Shown in pieces: positions 28,463-36,868 of a DNA stretch of 64,000 nt. The notes under the pieces were generated by a model. The model did no database searches. It was not told where the DNA came from and saw only the letters and a list, made by a program, of their open reading frames with translations. The translations under genes and the position numbers were made by a program. Position 1 is the first letter of the stretch. The number at the start of each line of letters is the position of its first letter. Origin of the DNA: an uncultured Collinsella sp. (GTDB taxonomy: Bacteria > Actinomycetota > Coriobacteriia > Coriobacteriales > Coriobacteriaceae); assembly GCA_900541685.1 (NCBI GenBank), contig UQKM01000001.1, forward strand, positions 124,001 through 188,000, read 5' to 3'.

Positions 28463-29839
28463 GTGCGTGCGTTTGCTCGACAAATGACAGAGCGTATGAA
28501 GGCGGTGGCGGCAGTAGGTGCCGTCGCCGCCTTTTGGCTTGCCGCGTGGATGCTGGTGGCGGCGCTGGTGGCGCAGCCGCTGATTTTGCCGGGGCCGGGT
28601 GCTGTTGCCTTGGCGCTGCTGCGCCTGGTGCGCGATGGCGGTACCTGGGCGATTTTGGCGGGCTCGGGCGCGCGGATACTGGGCGGGTTGGCGCTTGCCG
28701 CGGTGTGCGGTGGCGTACTTGCCGGGATTTCGTCACGTTCGCGTGCGTTTGCGCACCTGGTGGCTCCGGCGCTGTCGTTTGTAAAGGCGACGCCGGTCGC
28801 CTGCGTGGTGGTCCCGTTGCTTATCTGGCTGGGGTCGGCGCGCGTGAGCATCGCGGCAGTCTTTTTGATGGCGCTGCCGGGCGTGTATTTCTCTCTGGTC
28901 GAGGGCTTGGCACAAGTGGATAAGCCGCTGGAGCAGATGTTCCGCCTGCATGGCGTGCGGGGATGGCGCCTGTTTTGCGCTCATACCTGGCGCGAAGTCC
29001 TGCCGTTTGTGCTTTCGTGTGCCCGTGCCGTGATCGGCATGAGCTGGAAGGCCGGCGTGGCAGCCGAGCTGATCGGCATGGCGGTGGGCACCGTGGGTGA
29101 GCGCATCTATCAGGCAAAGCTTTTGATTGAGACGGCCGACCTGCTGGCTTGGACCGTGCTGGTCGTTGCCGCCTCGTGGGCGTGCGAGCGCGTGCTGGTG
29201 TGGCTGCTGCGGGTTTCGGGACCCGTGGCGTGGCGCGCGGCCGTGCGGGCGCATGGACATGGACTGCGCGGGCGTGCGGGGGCTGCGAGCGATGGCGCTG
29301 CAGCGGAGCTTGCGCTCGCCGTGGGCGATCGCGCGCCCTGGGCGCCGGCGCTCGCCGGACTGGTGCTCAACGTGCCCGCGTCTGGGCGTATCTGTGTGAT
29401 GGGCGCCTCGGGTGCGGGCAAGTCTACGCTCCTTGCCCTTGCGGCGGGGGAGTGCGCGCCGTGCTCCATGGTGTTTCAGGATGCACACTTGGTCGAGTCC
29501 GCCGCGGCGCTGGATAACGTGCTAGTGTGCGCCGATGCACGCGTGGACGCCTCGAGTGCTGCGGCCCTGTTGCGCCTGCTGGTGCCGGGGGTCGATGTAC
29601 ATACTCGCGTGGCCGAGCTTTCGGGCGGGCAGCGCCGTCGCGTCGAGATCGCTCGAGCCCTGCTGTGCCCGGGCGGCGCGGTGATTCTTGACGAGCCCTT
29701 TACCGGTTTAGATACCGCTGCGCGCGACGCATGCGCCGAGGTCGTGCTCGACTTGCTCGACGGCCGTATGCTGCTGCTTGCATCGCACGATGTCGCCGAC
29801 GCTCAGGCCCTCGATATCTCGGACATCATCACGCTCTAA
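28463..29839 (+). CDS. ABC permease fused to a compact ATPase
   Basis: This 458-residue protein joins two ABC transporter parts that are usually separate. Residues 1-255 are an SsuC-like inner membrane permease, with an EAA-like loop (DKPLEQMFRLHGVRGWRLF). Residues 290-458 are the ATPase, with Walker A GASGAGKST, Q-loop MVFQDAHL, signature LSGGQRRR, Walker B AVILDEPF and the switch histidine in LASHDVAD. Only about 14 residues separate Walker A from the Q-loop, fewer than normal, so the ATPase is compact. The GTG start at 28463 is preceded by GGAG. It is the last gene of the operon. Confidence 0.88.
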   Translation: MRAFARQMTERMKAVAAVGAVAAFWLAAWMLVAALVAQPLILPGPGAVALALLRLVRDGGTWAILAGSGARILGGLALAAVCGGVLAGISSRSRAFAHLVAPALSFVKATPVACVVVPLLIWLGSARVSIAAVFLMALPGVYFSLVEGLAQVDKPLEQMFRLHGVRGWRLFCAHTWREVLPFVLSCARAVIGMSWKAGVAAELIGMAVGTVGERIYQAKLLIETADLLAWTVLVVAASWACERVLVWLLRVSGPVAWRAAVRAHGHGLRGRAGAASDGAAAELALAVGDRAPWAPALAGLVLNVPASGRICVMGASGAGKSTLLALAAGECAPCSMVFQDAHLVESAAALDNVLVCADARVDASSAAALLRLLVPGVDVHTRVAELSGGQRRRVEIARALLCPGGAVILDEPFTGLDTAARDACAEVVLDLLDGRMLLLASHDVADAQALDISDIITL

Positions 29840-29860
29840 ATACCTACTCAACAACAAAAT

Positions 29861-29884
29861 GATTCGTTTTCCTCCGTCCCCATA
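29861..29884. repeat. Single arm of the GGAGGAAAA hairpin class
   Basis: ATGATTCGTTTTCCTCCGTC with the following CCC matches the right arm of the full hairpin at 43505-43574. No matching left arm is present. Confidence 0.55.
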
Positions 29885-29895
29885 GAGTCGGTTGT

Positions 29896-29940
29896 GGTAT
29901 TCTATCTGCGGGGTAATACTTAGGAATACCAAGTAATACC
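29896..29940 (+). promoter_or_regulatory. Candidate operator/promoter of the relB-like gene
   Basis: GGTATTC (29896-29902) and GAATACC (29924-29930) form an inverted repeat. GGTAATACTT (29912-29921) and AAGTAATACC (29931-29940) form a second, imperfect one. TATTCT lies inside the first arm and could be a -10. Antitoxins of this family often repress their own promoter through such repeats. Confidence 0.45.
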
Positions 29941-30054
29941 AACGCCGTAGAAACAAACTCCGGATGCGGGCCAATCGGGTTGCCTTCACAGCCCGTCGCC
30001 CAGCCGCGTGGCCCGCATCTATCCGCACTACCGTCGTTTCAAAAAGGAAGCGCC

Positions 30055-30258
30055 ATGGCAGAACACATGACCCCTGTAGTCGCGAAGGTCTTGCCCGAGG
30101 AGAAGGCAGCCTTCGCGGCGGCAACCCAGCTCGTGGGCACCACGCCGTCCAACGCCATCCGCATGTTTATCGCTGCGTTCAATCGCTGCGGCACCTTCCC
30201 GTTCGACATCTCGCCCAACGGGGCCTTTGGCATTTCGCCCGATTCTCATCAACAATGA
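30055..30258 (+). CDS. RelB/DinJ-family antitoxin, no toxin partner
   Basis: The protein has 67 residues from ATG 30055, which is preceded by AAAAAGGAAG. It resembles the ribbon-helix-helix region of RelB/DinJ antitoxins (VVAKVLPEEKAAFAAATQLVGTTPSNAIRMFIAAFNRCGTFPF is the family pattern, of which the key parts are the VLPEEK strand and the PSNAIRMF helix). The usual C-terminal toxin-binding region is very short. No RelE/YafQ-type toxin gene follows, and the next gene encodes a membrane protease. It could be an orphan antitoxin or a regulator. Inverted repeats upstream suggest self-regulation. Confidence 0.8.
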   Translation: MAEHMTPVVAKVLPEEKAAFAAATQLVGTTPSNAIRMFIAAFNRCGTFPFDISPNGAFGISPDSHQQ

Positions 30259-30271
30259 CTGTCCCAAACTG

Positions 30272-30329
30272 CCGGCACTTGGGGACGTTCCTTTTCTGCC
30301 GGCAGTTAAGGAACGTCCCTAAGTGCCGG
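30272..30329. repeat. CCGGCACTTGGGGAC-core hairpin
   Basis: CCGGCACTTGGGGACGTTCC (30272 onward) pairs with GGAACGTCCCTAAGTGCCGG (ending 30329), with a small inner CTGCCGGCAG palindrome. A half copy occurs at 18771-18802. It lies between the antitoxin and the CPBP gene. Confidence 0.85.
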
Positions 30330-30346
30330 GTTTTGAGGAGGTTGGC

Positions 30347-31258
30347 ATGCTCAATGCGATGATTTGGGCGCTTGCCTGTTTTGGCGTCGTCGCTGCCGAT
30401 ATTGCCCTGAGCGTCGTTTTGTTCTCCGCTCTTGGCGTCGCATCGGTGTTCATGGGTTTTTCGATCGATGATCTCGACATTCAATTGCTTCAGGCCGTCG
30501 TGCAGACGGCATCGTTTTTAATGGCGCTGCTGTGGTGGCGTTATCTGTGGCCGCGCTCGTTTATGGCGCGCTGGCAGGGCGAGCATCCGCTCGGCGGGGG
30601 AGCGCGTGGGGCGTGGAAGCGCATCGCCTGCGTTATCGTGATCGGCCTTGCCCTGCAGGTGGTCGTTGGCTACGTGACCGACGCTGTGCTGTCGCTGTTG
30701 CCCGATGCCGCGGCCGACTACAGCGAGCTTGTCGAGGAAACAGGCATGGGCGACACCAGCTATCTCGCCGTCCTGACTACGGTGCTCGGCGCCCCATTTT
30801 GTGAAGAGCTGCTGGTGCGCGGCATTATTTTTGAGTTTTCGCTCCGAGCGTTTAATCCGCAGTGCCGCCCACTTTGGAAGTGCCGGCGTCGTGTGAGCGC
30901 GCAGGGCGGCGCCATGGTGCCCTGGGCGGCCCCAAGCACGTGGGGTAGCGCCGCGGCGATTGTGCTGCAGGCGGCGATCTTCGGTTTTATGCACATGAAT
31001 TGGGTACAGGGTTGCTACGCGGGCGCCGCCGGCCTCATCTTTGGTTGGGTGCTCGTGACGACCGGAAAGCTCCGCTACACGATCCTGCTGCACTTTGCCT
31101 TTAATGCCGGGTCGTATTTCATGACGTTGCTCTGGTTTGTGAACACACCGCTCGACGTGATAATCACGGTCGCTATCGCCGGCGTCATCCTCGTTGAGGC
31201 AATGCGCTCGCTGCGCCACGCGTGTGGGATGGACGCAGCGAGCGCACCGCTGCCCTAG
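30347..31258 (+). CDS. CPBP-family intramembrane metalloprotease
   Basis: The protein has 303 residues from ATG 30347, which is preceded by GAGGAGG. It has about eight hydrophobic segments. The CPBP (Abi/CAAX protease-like) motifs are present: EE with a following R in CEELLVRGIIFEF, the histidine in FGFMHMNW, and the histidine and asparagine in LLHFAFNAG. Members cleave prenylated or membrane peptides, or protect against bacteriocins. The substrate here is unknown. An unusual basic loop with two cysteines (QCRPLWKCRRR) interrupts the region after the EE motif. Its stop overlaps that of the convergent ygiQ gene by about 3 bp. Confidence 0.9.
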   Translation: MLNAMIWALACFGVVAADIALSVVLFSALGVASVFMGFSIDDLDIQLLQAVVQTASFLMALLWWRYLWPRSFMARWQGEHPLGGGARGAWKRIACVIVIGLALQVVVGYVTDAVLSLLPDAAADYSELVEETGMGDTSYLAVLTTVLGAPFCEELLVRGIIFEFSLRAFNPQCRPLWKCRRRVSAQGGAMVPWAAPSTWGSAAAIVLQAAIFGFMHMNWVQGCYAGAAGLIFGWVLVTTGKLRYTILLHFAFNAGSYFMTLLWFVNTPLDVIITVAIAGVILVEAMRSLRHACGMDAASAPLP

Positions 31259-33390
31259 TTGCGACGCCCGCCTCCGTTGGCGCCCTGACGCCCTTGGGCT
31301 GCGCGATTGCGACCGGCAGTGTTCTGTGCGCGCGACATGCCGCCGTGCCCCTTGCTGCCTTTGGGTCCCTTGCCGGCGGCGCCACCGTGCGGCTTGCCGC
31401 CCTTCTTGCCGGTGCCATGTCCGCCGTTGGCAGATGTCTCGCCCGGGCGCGGCGGCACGGGGCGAATCAGGCAATGCTTGGTGTAGCCAATCAGATCGCG
31501 GCGGCCGGCCTTTTCTAGTGCCTCGCGTACGAGCTTGTAGTTCTCGGGCTTGCGGTATTGGATGAGCGCACGCTGTATGGCCTTCTCGTGCGGGTCGCGT
31601 GCCACGTAGATCGGCTTCATGGTGCGTGGGTCCACGCCGGTGTAGTACATGCAGGTCGACATGGTGGACGGGGTGGGGTAGAAGTCCTGCACCTGCTCGG
31701 GCATGTAGCCCATGTCGCGCACGGCCTCGGCAAGGTCCACAGCTTCCTTCATGGTCGAGCCGGGGTGGCTCGAGATTAGGTATGGCACTACGTACTGCTT
31801 GAGTCCGTATTCGCGGTTCAAGCGTTCAAATTTACGGCAGAACGCGTCGTAGACGGCGCGGCTCGGCTTGCCCATCACGGAGAGCACCGCGTCGCTCACA
31901 TGCTCGGGCGCTACGCGCAGCTGGCCCGAGACATGGTGCTCCAGCAGCTCGCGCAAAAACTCGTCCGAGGCGTCGGCCATGGTGTAGTCAAAACGGATGC
32001 CGCTGCGGACGAAGACCTTTTTGACGCCCGGCAGCTGGCGCAGGTCGCGCAGCAGCTGCGTGTAGCCGCTCTCGTCGACCACCATGTTTTTGCATACGCT
32101 CGGCCACAGGCAGCGCTTGTTCTTGCACACGCCGTGCTTGAGCTGCTTGTCACAGGCCGGGCGGCTAAAGTTAGCCGTCGGTCCGCCCACGTCGTTGATG
32201 TAGCCCTTAAACTCGGGATCGCGCGTGAGCAGCTCGGCCTCGCGCATGATCGAGTCGTGGCTGCGCATCTGCAGTACGCGGCCCTGGTGGAAGGTGAGGG
32301 CGCAAAACGAGCACTCGCCAAAACAGCCGCGGTTGGAGCTAATGGAAAACTTGATCTCGGCAAAGGCCGGTACGCCGCCCGCCGCGTCGTAGTCGGGATG
32401 CCAATCGCGGGCGTAGGGAAGCTCGGCCACCTCGTCCATCTCGTCGGTGGTGAGCGTCGCCGATGGCGGGTTCTGCACCACATAGACGCTGTTGGGATAG
32501 GGCTCTACCAGGCGATGGCCGGTGATGGGGTCCATATTCTGCTGCTGCACGTTAAAGCTGCGCGCGTAGTTGAGCTTGTCGGCGGTAAGGTCGTCCCAGC
32601 TGGGCAGCAGGTCGTAGTCGTAGACCTCGTCGAGCGAACCCGTGCGGTAGACGGTGCCGTTGATATAGGTGATCTGGTCGACGGGCAGTCCCGCGTCGAG
32701 CGCGTCGGCGATCTCGACAATCGCGTGCTCGCCCATGCCGTAGATGAGGATGTCGGCGCCCGAGTCGAGCAGTACCGAGCGCTTGAGCTTGTCCTGCCAG
32801 TAGTCGTAGTGGGCCAGACGGCGCAGGCTCGCCTCGATGCCGCCGATGATGATGGGGGTATCCTTAAACGTCTGACGGATGAGGTTGCCGTAGACCGTGA
32901 CGGCACGATTGGGACGGCGCCCCTCCTCGCCACCAGGGGTATAGGCGTCGGTGTGGCGGCGGTGCTTGGTCACCGAATAGTGGTTGACCATGGAGTCCAT
33001 GTTGCCGGCGCTGACGAGAAAGCCCAGGCGCGGCTCGCCGAGCACCGTGATGCTGGCGGGGTCGGTCCAGTCGGGCTGGCAGATGATACCCACCTTGTAG
33101 CCATGCGCATCGAGCACGCGGCTGATGATGGCCATGCCAAAGCTGGGGTGATCCACATAGGCGTCGCCGCAGATATAGACGAAGTCGCACTGGTCCCAGC
33201 CACGCGCATCCATGTCGGCGCGGCTGACGGGGAGGAACTTGTCGCGGCCCGGTCGCCAGGGGCGTGAGGGCGCTGCTGGAGCATGAGTGGTGTGCCCACC
33301 CTGCGCCTTGCTGCCGCGCTTTTGCTGCTGGCCCTGTTTGCCCTGCTGACTGCGCTGGTTGTTCTGAGCGTGCTGAGGCTTATTTGCCAC
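31255..33390 (-). CDS. YgiQ-family radical SAM protein
   Basis: The protein has 711 residues from GTG 33390, which is preceded by GGAGGGATC. The [4Fe-4S] radical SAM motif is SNRGCFGECSFCAL, a CxxxCxxC motif. The N-terminal YgiQ domain starts near residue 48 (KFLPVSRADMDARGWDQCDFVYICGDAYVDHPSFG). The C-terminal part has a further cysteine-rich segment and a long glycine/lysine/arginine-rich tail. The first 45 residues are glutamine-rich and low in complexity. The reaction of this family is not established. It is convergent with the CPBP gene and divergent from the DUF1275 gene. Confidence 0.93.
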   Translation of the reverse strand: MANKPQHAQNNQRSQQGKQGQQQKRGSKAQGGHTTHAPAAPSRPWRPGRDKFLPVSRADMDARGWDQCDFVYICGDAYVDHPSFGMAIISRVLDAHGYKVGIICQPDWTDPASITVLGEPRLGFLVSAGNMDSMVNHYSVTKHRRHTDAYTPGGEEGRRPNRAVTVYGNLIRQTFKDTPIIIGGIEASLRRLAHYDYWQDKLKRSVLLDSGADILIYGMGEHAIVEIADALDAGLPVDQITYINGTVYRTGSLDEVYDYDLLPSWDDLTADKLNYARSFNVQQQNMDPITGHRLVEPYPNSVYVVQNPPSATLTTDEMDEVAELPYARDWHPDYDAAGGVPAFAEIKFSISSNRGCFGECSFCALTFHQGRVLQMRSHDSIMREAELLTRDPEFKGYINDVGGPTANFSRPACDKQLKHGVCKNKRCLWPSVCKNMVVDESGYTQLLRDLRQLPGVKKVFVRSGIRFDYTMADASDEFLRELLEHHVSGQLRVAPEHVSDAVLSVMGKPSRAVYDAFCRKFERLNREYGLKQYVVPYLISSHPGSTMKEAVDLAEAVRDMGYMPEQVQDFYPTPSTMSTCMYYTGVDPRTMKPIYVARDPHEKAIQRALIQYRKPENYKLVREALEKAGRRDLIGYTKHCLIRPVPPRPGETSANGGHGTGKKGGKPHGGAAGKGPKGSKGHGGMSRAQNTAGRNRAAQGRQGANGGGRRN

Positions 33391-33427
33391 GATCCCTCCC
33401 GGTGTTTGTATGCTGCACGTAATTGTA

Positions 33428-33462
33428 ACCAGTCTTTTTGGGACGGGGCTAAAAAGACTGGT
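33428..33462. repeat. GGGACGGGGCT-core hairpin
   Basis: ACCAGTCTTTTT (33428-33439) pairs with AAAAAGACTGGT (33451-33462) around the loop GGGACGGGGCT. The same loop core occurs in the elements at 60420-60456 and 60510-60546, where the arms differ. Confidence 0.8.
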
Positions 33463-33657
33463 GGAGTACATGGGCTGGCGGATCGGCGTGTCGATGCGGG
33501 TGTGGCGCCGCGCCCGCCGTTTGTTTCCAGACTGTGTATCTGCGCGTTGGGGAGCCCGTCTCGCGCGCACGCCATGTTGTCAATGGGTTACAGTATGAAC
33601 GGCGGCCATGTCTCCGCCAACGCACGAGAGGGTCGTCAACAAGGAGGCCGCACGACG

Positions 33658-34374
33658 ATGCAGCGTGCCAAGCAGATATCGGAGTCCATCGAGCTGGGCA
33701 TCATTCTGGCGCTCGCCGGTGGCTTTATGGACGTGTATTCGTACATTGGGCGCGATCATGTTTTCGCCAACGCGCAGACAGGCAACATCTTGTTGGTGGG
33801 CGTGAGCATCTCGGAGGGTAATTGGGCGCTCGCGGGACGCTATTTCTTCCCCGTGGTGTCGTTTGCCGTGGGCATTATGCTTGCCGACCTGGTACACGAG
33901 CGTTTTGGCAGCGTGATTCACTGGCGCCAGGTGACGGTGTTTTTTGAAGCTGTTATCTTGCTGGGCGTGAGCTTTATCCCGGGCGGCGATTTCAACCTGC
34001 TCGCCAACTGCCTTACTTCGTTTGCCTGCGGTATGCAGGTCGAGAGTTTCCGCAAGATTCATGGACACGGCATCGCCACGACCATGTGTATCGGCAACCT
34101 CCGTAATGCCTTGCAAAACGTGGACGACTACATCATTACCCATAAGCGCGGCTTTTTGGAAAACGGCCTGCTGTACTTTGGCGTGATCTTTACCTTTGTG
34201 TTTGGCGCTGTGTTGGGCAACTGGTGTATTGAGCGCATGGGCCTGCACGCCATCGTCGTGGCGAGCGTGCTGCTGTTTGTCGCGTTTGCCATCATGTTTA
34301 TCGACCGCGAGCGCGACTTGCGTTTTCGCTGGAAGGTTGCGGCCGAGGCTTGGAAAGAGGGCTGCCGAAAGTAA
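33658..34374 (+). CDS. DUF1275 (YoaK-like) membrane protein
   Basis: The protein has 238 residues from ATG 33658, with AAGGAGG 11 bp upstream. It has about six hydrophobic segments. The family marker is the N-terminal GFMDVYSYIGRDHVFANAQTGN stretch, with GGFMD and the conserved QTGN. Internal pieces like CGMQVESFRKIHG and NLRNAL also fit. The family is widespread and its function unknown. An upstream in-frame start would add residues that are not like the family. A terminator follows 4 bp after the stop. Confidence 0.9.
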   Translation: MQRAKQISESIELGIILALAGGFMDVYSYIGRDHVFANAQTGNILLVGVSISEGNWALAGRYFFPVVSFAVGIMLADLVHERFGSVIHWRQVTVFFEAVILLGVSFIPGGDFNLLANCLTSFACGMQVESFRKIHGHGIATTMCIGNLRNALQNVDDYIITHKRGFLENGLLYFGVIFTFVFGAVLGNWCIERMGLHAIVVASVLLFVAFAIMFIDRERDLRFRWKVAAEAWKEGCRK

Positions 34375-34377
34375 CCG

Positions 34378-34416
34378 AATGCGGCAAAGGGACAGCCCCT
34401 TTGCCGCATTATTTTT
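34378..34416 (+). terminator. Intrinsic terminator after the DUF1275 gene
   Basis: AATGCGGCAAAGGG pairs with CCCCTTTGCCGCATT, followed by ATTTTT. Confidence 0.9.
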
Positions 34417-34435
34417 CATCTCTATGTAGTACAGC

Positions 34436-34469
34436 TTCAGGAGCCAGAAAAAACTATCTAGCTCCTGAA
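34436..34469. repeat. Small inverted repeat TTCAGGAGC
   Basis: TTCAGGAGC (34436-34444) pairs with GCTCCTGAA (34461-34469). It lies after the end of the minus-strand gene but has no clear T-run, so a terminator role is uncertain. Confidence 0.5.
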
Positions 34470-34495
34470 TGTTGTTACGAACTGCTTTTTGCAAT

Positions 34496-35032
34496 TTATT
34501 CGAGATGCTCTTCAATCCGAGCCCTCAGAAGGGCAATGGCTGTGGGTATTCCAATTGCGGCGGCTAATTCGGCTTTATCCAAAACCTGTATGTTAAAGCA
34601 CGATTGTTTATCACATTGAAGGACGTTAACTGAAGATAGCTTCACTTCCCGTTGACTGAATATATCGTAATCTCCAAATAGGAAGTTACCTTTTATTGTG
34701 TAATTCGGTATGTTCGTTACGCACTTCATCTCAAGTCTGTTTAGGCCATAATCGAACACCGCAACTTCCTTGTGTTCGATGATGAGCGCAACCCTGGGCA
34801 TGTTACTAAAACCACCGTCGACGACAGTAAAGAGCTTTTCATTTGCATCGTCATAAACGGTGTATTTAAGACTCAATAGCTGTCCTAGTGGACCCGTGAA
34901 CCCATGTCTTTTGATGTTGAGGTTGTCTCCCGCTGGGTTGACGAGAGCCAGAGCATGCGGATAAGGGTTACCTTCAATTGAGATTCGATATTCGTTTGTA
35001 GCCGTCTTGCTCGATTTAGGACCAGTAGCCAT
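34496..35032 (-). CDS. Hypothetical protein, possibly LURP-one-related fold
   Basis: This 178-residue protein is made mainly of predicted beta strands followed by a C-terminal helix (KAELAAAIGIPTAIALLRAR). This arrangement, with a segment such as LLSLKYTVYDDANEKLFTV, resembles the LURP-one/tubby C-terminal fold. I state this only as a possible relation. Base composition is clearly lower in GC than in the neighbours, and the flanking DNA is AT-rich, so it was probably acquired by transfer. The start at 35032 is an ATG with a weak, distant GAGG. A GTG one codon before it is also possible. Confidence 0.65.
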   Translation of the reverse strand: MATGPKSSKTATNEYRISIEGNPYPHALALVNPAGDNLNIKRHGFTGPLGQLLSLKYTVYDDANEKLFTVVDGGFSNMPRVALIIEHKEVAVFDYGLNRLEMKCVTNIPNYTIKGNFLFGDYDIFSQREVKLSSVNVLQCDKQSCFNIQVLDKAELAAAIGIPTAIALLRARIEEHLE

Positions 35033-35447
35033 CACGCGTCATCGCCTCGATCGAATTGGAACCGTCTTCTGCTTCGTGCGGAGAATTACGCTGTATGTTG
35101 CAGTACATGCAGCTGCAATAACCGCATGGGCAATTTCTAACAAAATGAATGACACAATTTGCTGCATGCATATTAATTACTATAAAGTATCCTTTTATAA
35201 ACGTATTGTCAAACATATATTGCTAAAACAGAAACAATTTATAGACTGAGTTGGTCGTATTCTTTGGGCAATTGCTCCTATAATCTAGCCTTCGCTGCAG
35301 TCGGGAGGGAAGGACTGGGGCTCCGTTATTATGTTGAAACGCTTTAACACTTTTGACGTTCTCATGCATTTTTTGTTTCAAAAGCGTTAGGATGGGACAC
35401 ATAGCGTGGGGCGTAATGGGCGCCCCGCACACGATGGGAGGCTATCA
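35033..35447. other. AT-rich intergenic region before the alcohol dehydrogenase
   Basis: No supportable gene is present. A -10-like TATAAT lies at 35279-35284. GAAACGCTTT near 35336-35345 and TTTCAAAAGCGTT near 35376-35388 are related, inverted sequence blocks that could bind a regulator of the next gene. The low GC content extends from the minus-strand gene and suggests an acquired segment. Confidence 0.45.
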
Positions 35448-36614
35448 ATGGCTAATCGTTTCGTTCTCAACACCATTTCTTATCATGGTTCTGGCGCCAT
35501 CAAGGAGATCCCCGGCGAGCTCCAGCGTCGTGGCTACAAGAAGATCTTCGTCTGCTCCGACCCCGACCTGGTCAAGTTTGGCGTTACCGCCAAGGTAACC
35601 GACGAGCTCGACGCCGCCGGTATTGCTTGGAGCCTCTACTCCGAGATTAAGCCCAACCCCACCATCCAGAACGTCAAGGACGGCGTCGAGGCCTTTAAGG
35701 CCGCCGAGGCTGACGCTATCGTGACCATCGGTGGTGGCTCCTCCATGGACACCGCTAAGGCCATTGGCATCATCATCAACAACCCCGAGTTTGCCGATGT
35801 CCGCAGCCTCGAGGGCGTTGCTCCCACTAAGAACCACGCCGTGTTCACCATCGCCGTGCCGACGACCGCCGGTACTGCTGCCGAGGTGACCATCAACTAC
35901 GTCATCACCGACCCCGAGAAGGTCCGCAAGTTCGTGTGCGTCGACACCAACGACGCCCCTGAGGTCGCCGTCGTCGACCCCGACATGATGGCTTCCATGC
36001 CCGCCGGCCTGACCGCTTCTACCGGCATGGATGCTCTGACCCACGCCATCGAGGGCTACACCACCAAGGGTGCTTGGGAGCTCTCCGACATGTTCCACTT
36101 TGAGGCCATTAAGCTGATCAGCGAGAACCTGCGCGACTCCGTTGCCGAGGCCAAGTCTGGTCAGCCCGGCTCCGGCCGCGAGGGTATGGCTCTTGGCCAG
36201 TATGTCGCCGGCATGGGCTTCTCCAACGTCGGCCTGGGCATCGACCATGCCATGGCTCACACCCTGTCTGCCCACTACGACACTCCGCACGGCGTCGCTT
36301 GCGCCATGCTGCTGCCGATCGCCATGGAGTTCAACAAGCCGGTTTGCGCCGAGCGCCTGGCCAAGGTTGCCGTTGCCATGGGTGTTGACACCACGGGCAT
36401 GAGCACCGACGAGGCTGCCGACGCCGCCATCGCCGCCGTCAAGCAACTCTCCGCCGACGTGAACATTCCGCATGTCTGCGAGGCCATGAAGGCCGACGAG
36501 ATCGAGGTCCTGGCCAAGGACGCCATGGCTGACGCCTGCTTCCCGGGCAACCCGCGCGAGGCGACGCTCGACGACGTCATCGAGCTCTTCAAGAAGATCT
36601 GCCCGGCTGCCTAA
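35448..36614 (+). CDS. Iron-containing alcohol dehydrogenase, FucO-like
   Basis: This 388-residue group III alcohol dehydrogenase resembles lactaldehyde reductase FucO. It would reduce lactaldehyde or a related aldehyde with NADH. The NAD-binding motif is VTIGGGSSMDTAKA. Metal ligands fit TGMDALTHAIEGY (D, H) and the two histidines in GIDHAMAHTLSAHYDTPHG. GGGAGG before ATG 35448 selects this start over an upstream frame extension. Codon use is strongly biased (C-ending codons), which points to high expression. No fucose genes are adjacent. Confidence 0.92.
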   Translation: MANRFVLNTISYHGSGAIKEIPGELQRRGYKKIFVCSDPDLVKFGVTAKVTDELDAAGIAWSLYSEIKPNPTIQNVKDGVEAFKAAEADAIVTIGGGSSMDTAKAIGIIINNPEFADVRSLEGVAPTKNHAVFTIAVPTTAGTAAEVTINYVITDPEKVRKFVCVDTNDAPEVAVVDPDMMASMPAGLTASTGMDALTHAIEGYTTKGAWELSDMFHFEAIKLISENLRDSVAEAKSGQPGSGREGMALGQYVAGMGFSNVGLGIDHAMAHTLSAHYDTPHGVACAMLLPIAMEFNKPVCAERLAKVAVAMGVDTTGMSTDEAADAAIAAVKQLSADVNIPHVCEAMKADEIEVLAKDAMADACFPGNPREATLDDVIELFKKICPAA

Positions 36615-36666
36615 CTTGGTTCGGCGGGCCCTGCCCGTTAGCCCCGCAATCGTCCTCGGACATGTC

Positions 36667-36705
36667 GGAAGCCCCCGCTGCGCACTTCGTGCGGCGGGGG
36701 CTTCC
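36667..36705 (+). terminator. Strong hairpin after the alcohol dehydrogenase
   Basis: GGAAGCCCCCGC pairs with GCGGGGGCTTCC around a short loop that carries a small internal stem. The T-run is short (TCCTCC), so termination efficiency is uncertain. Confidence 0.7.
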
Positions 36706-36868
36706 TCCGTCCTGCGGAAAGATTGTGGGACTAACGGCAGGGGCCGCCGGCTCGTTATCGTGGCGGGCGCAGTCCTGGCGAGCTCGATGGGTCATCTCGC
36801 TAGGTAAAAAGATGGCTCGCGGTGGTATTGTTGCTGTGGGTTTAATTCGATATGAAAGGGTGACTTTG

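Noticed and set aside
35036..35249. Small open frame in the AT-rich region
   Set aside because: There is no ribosome-binding site, no recognisable product, and the composition fits chance.
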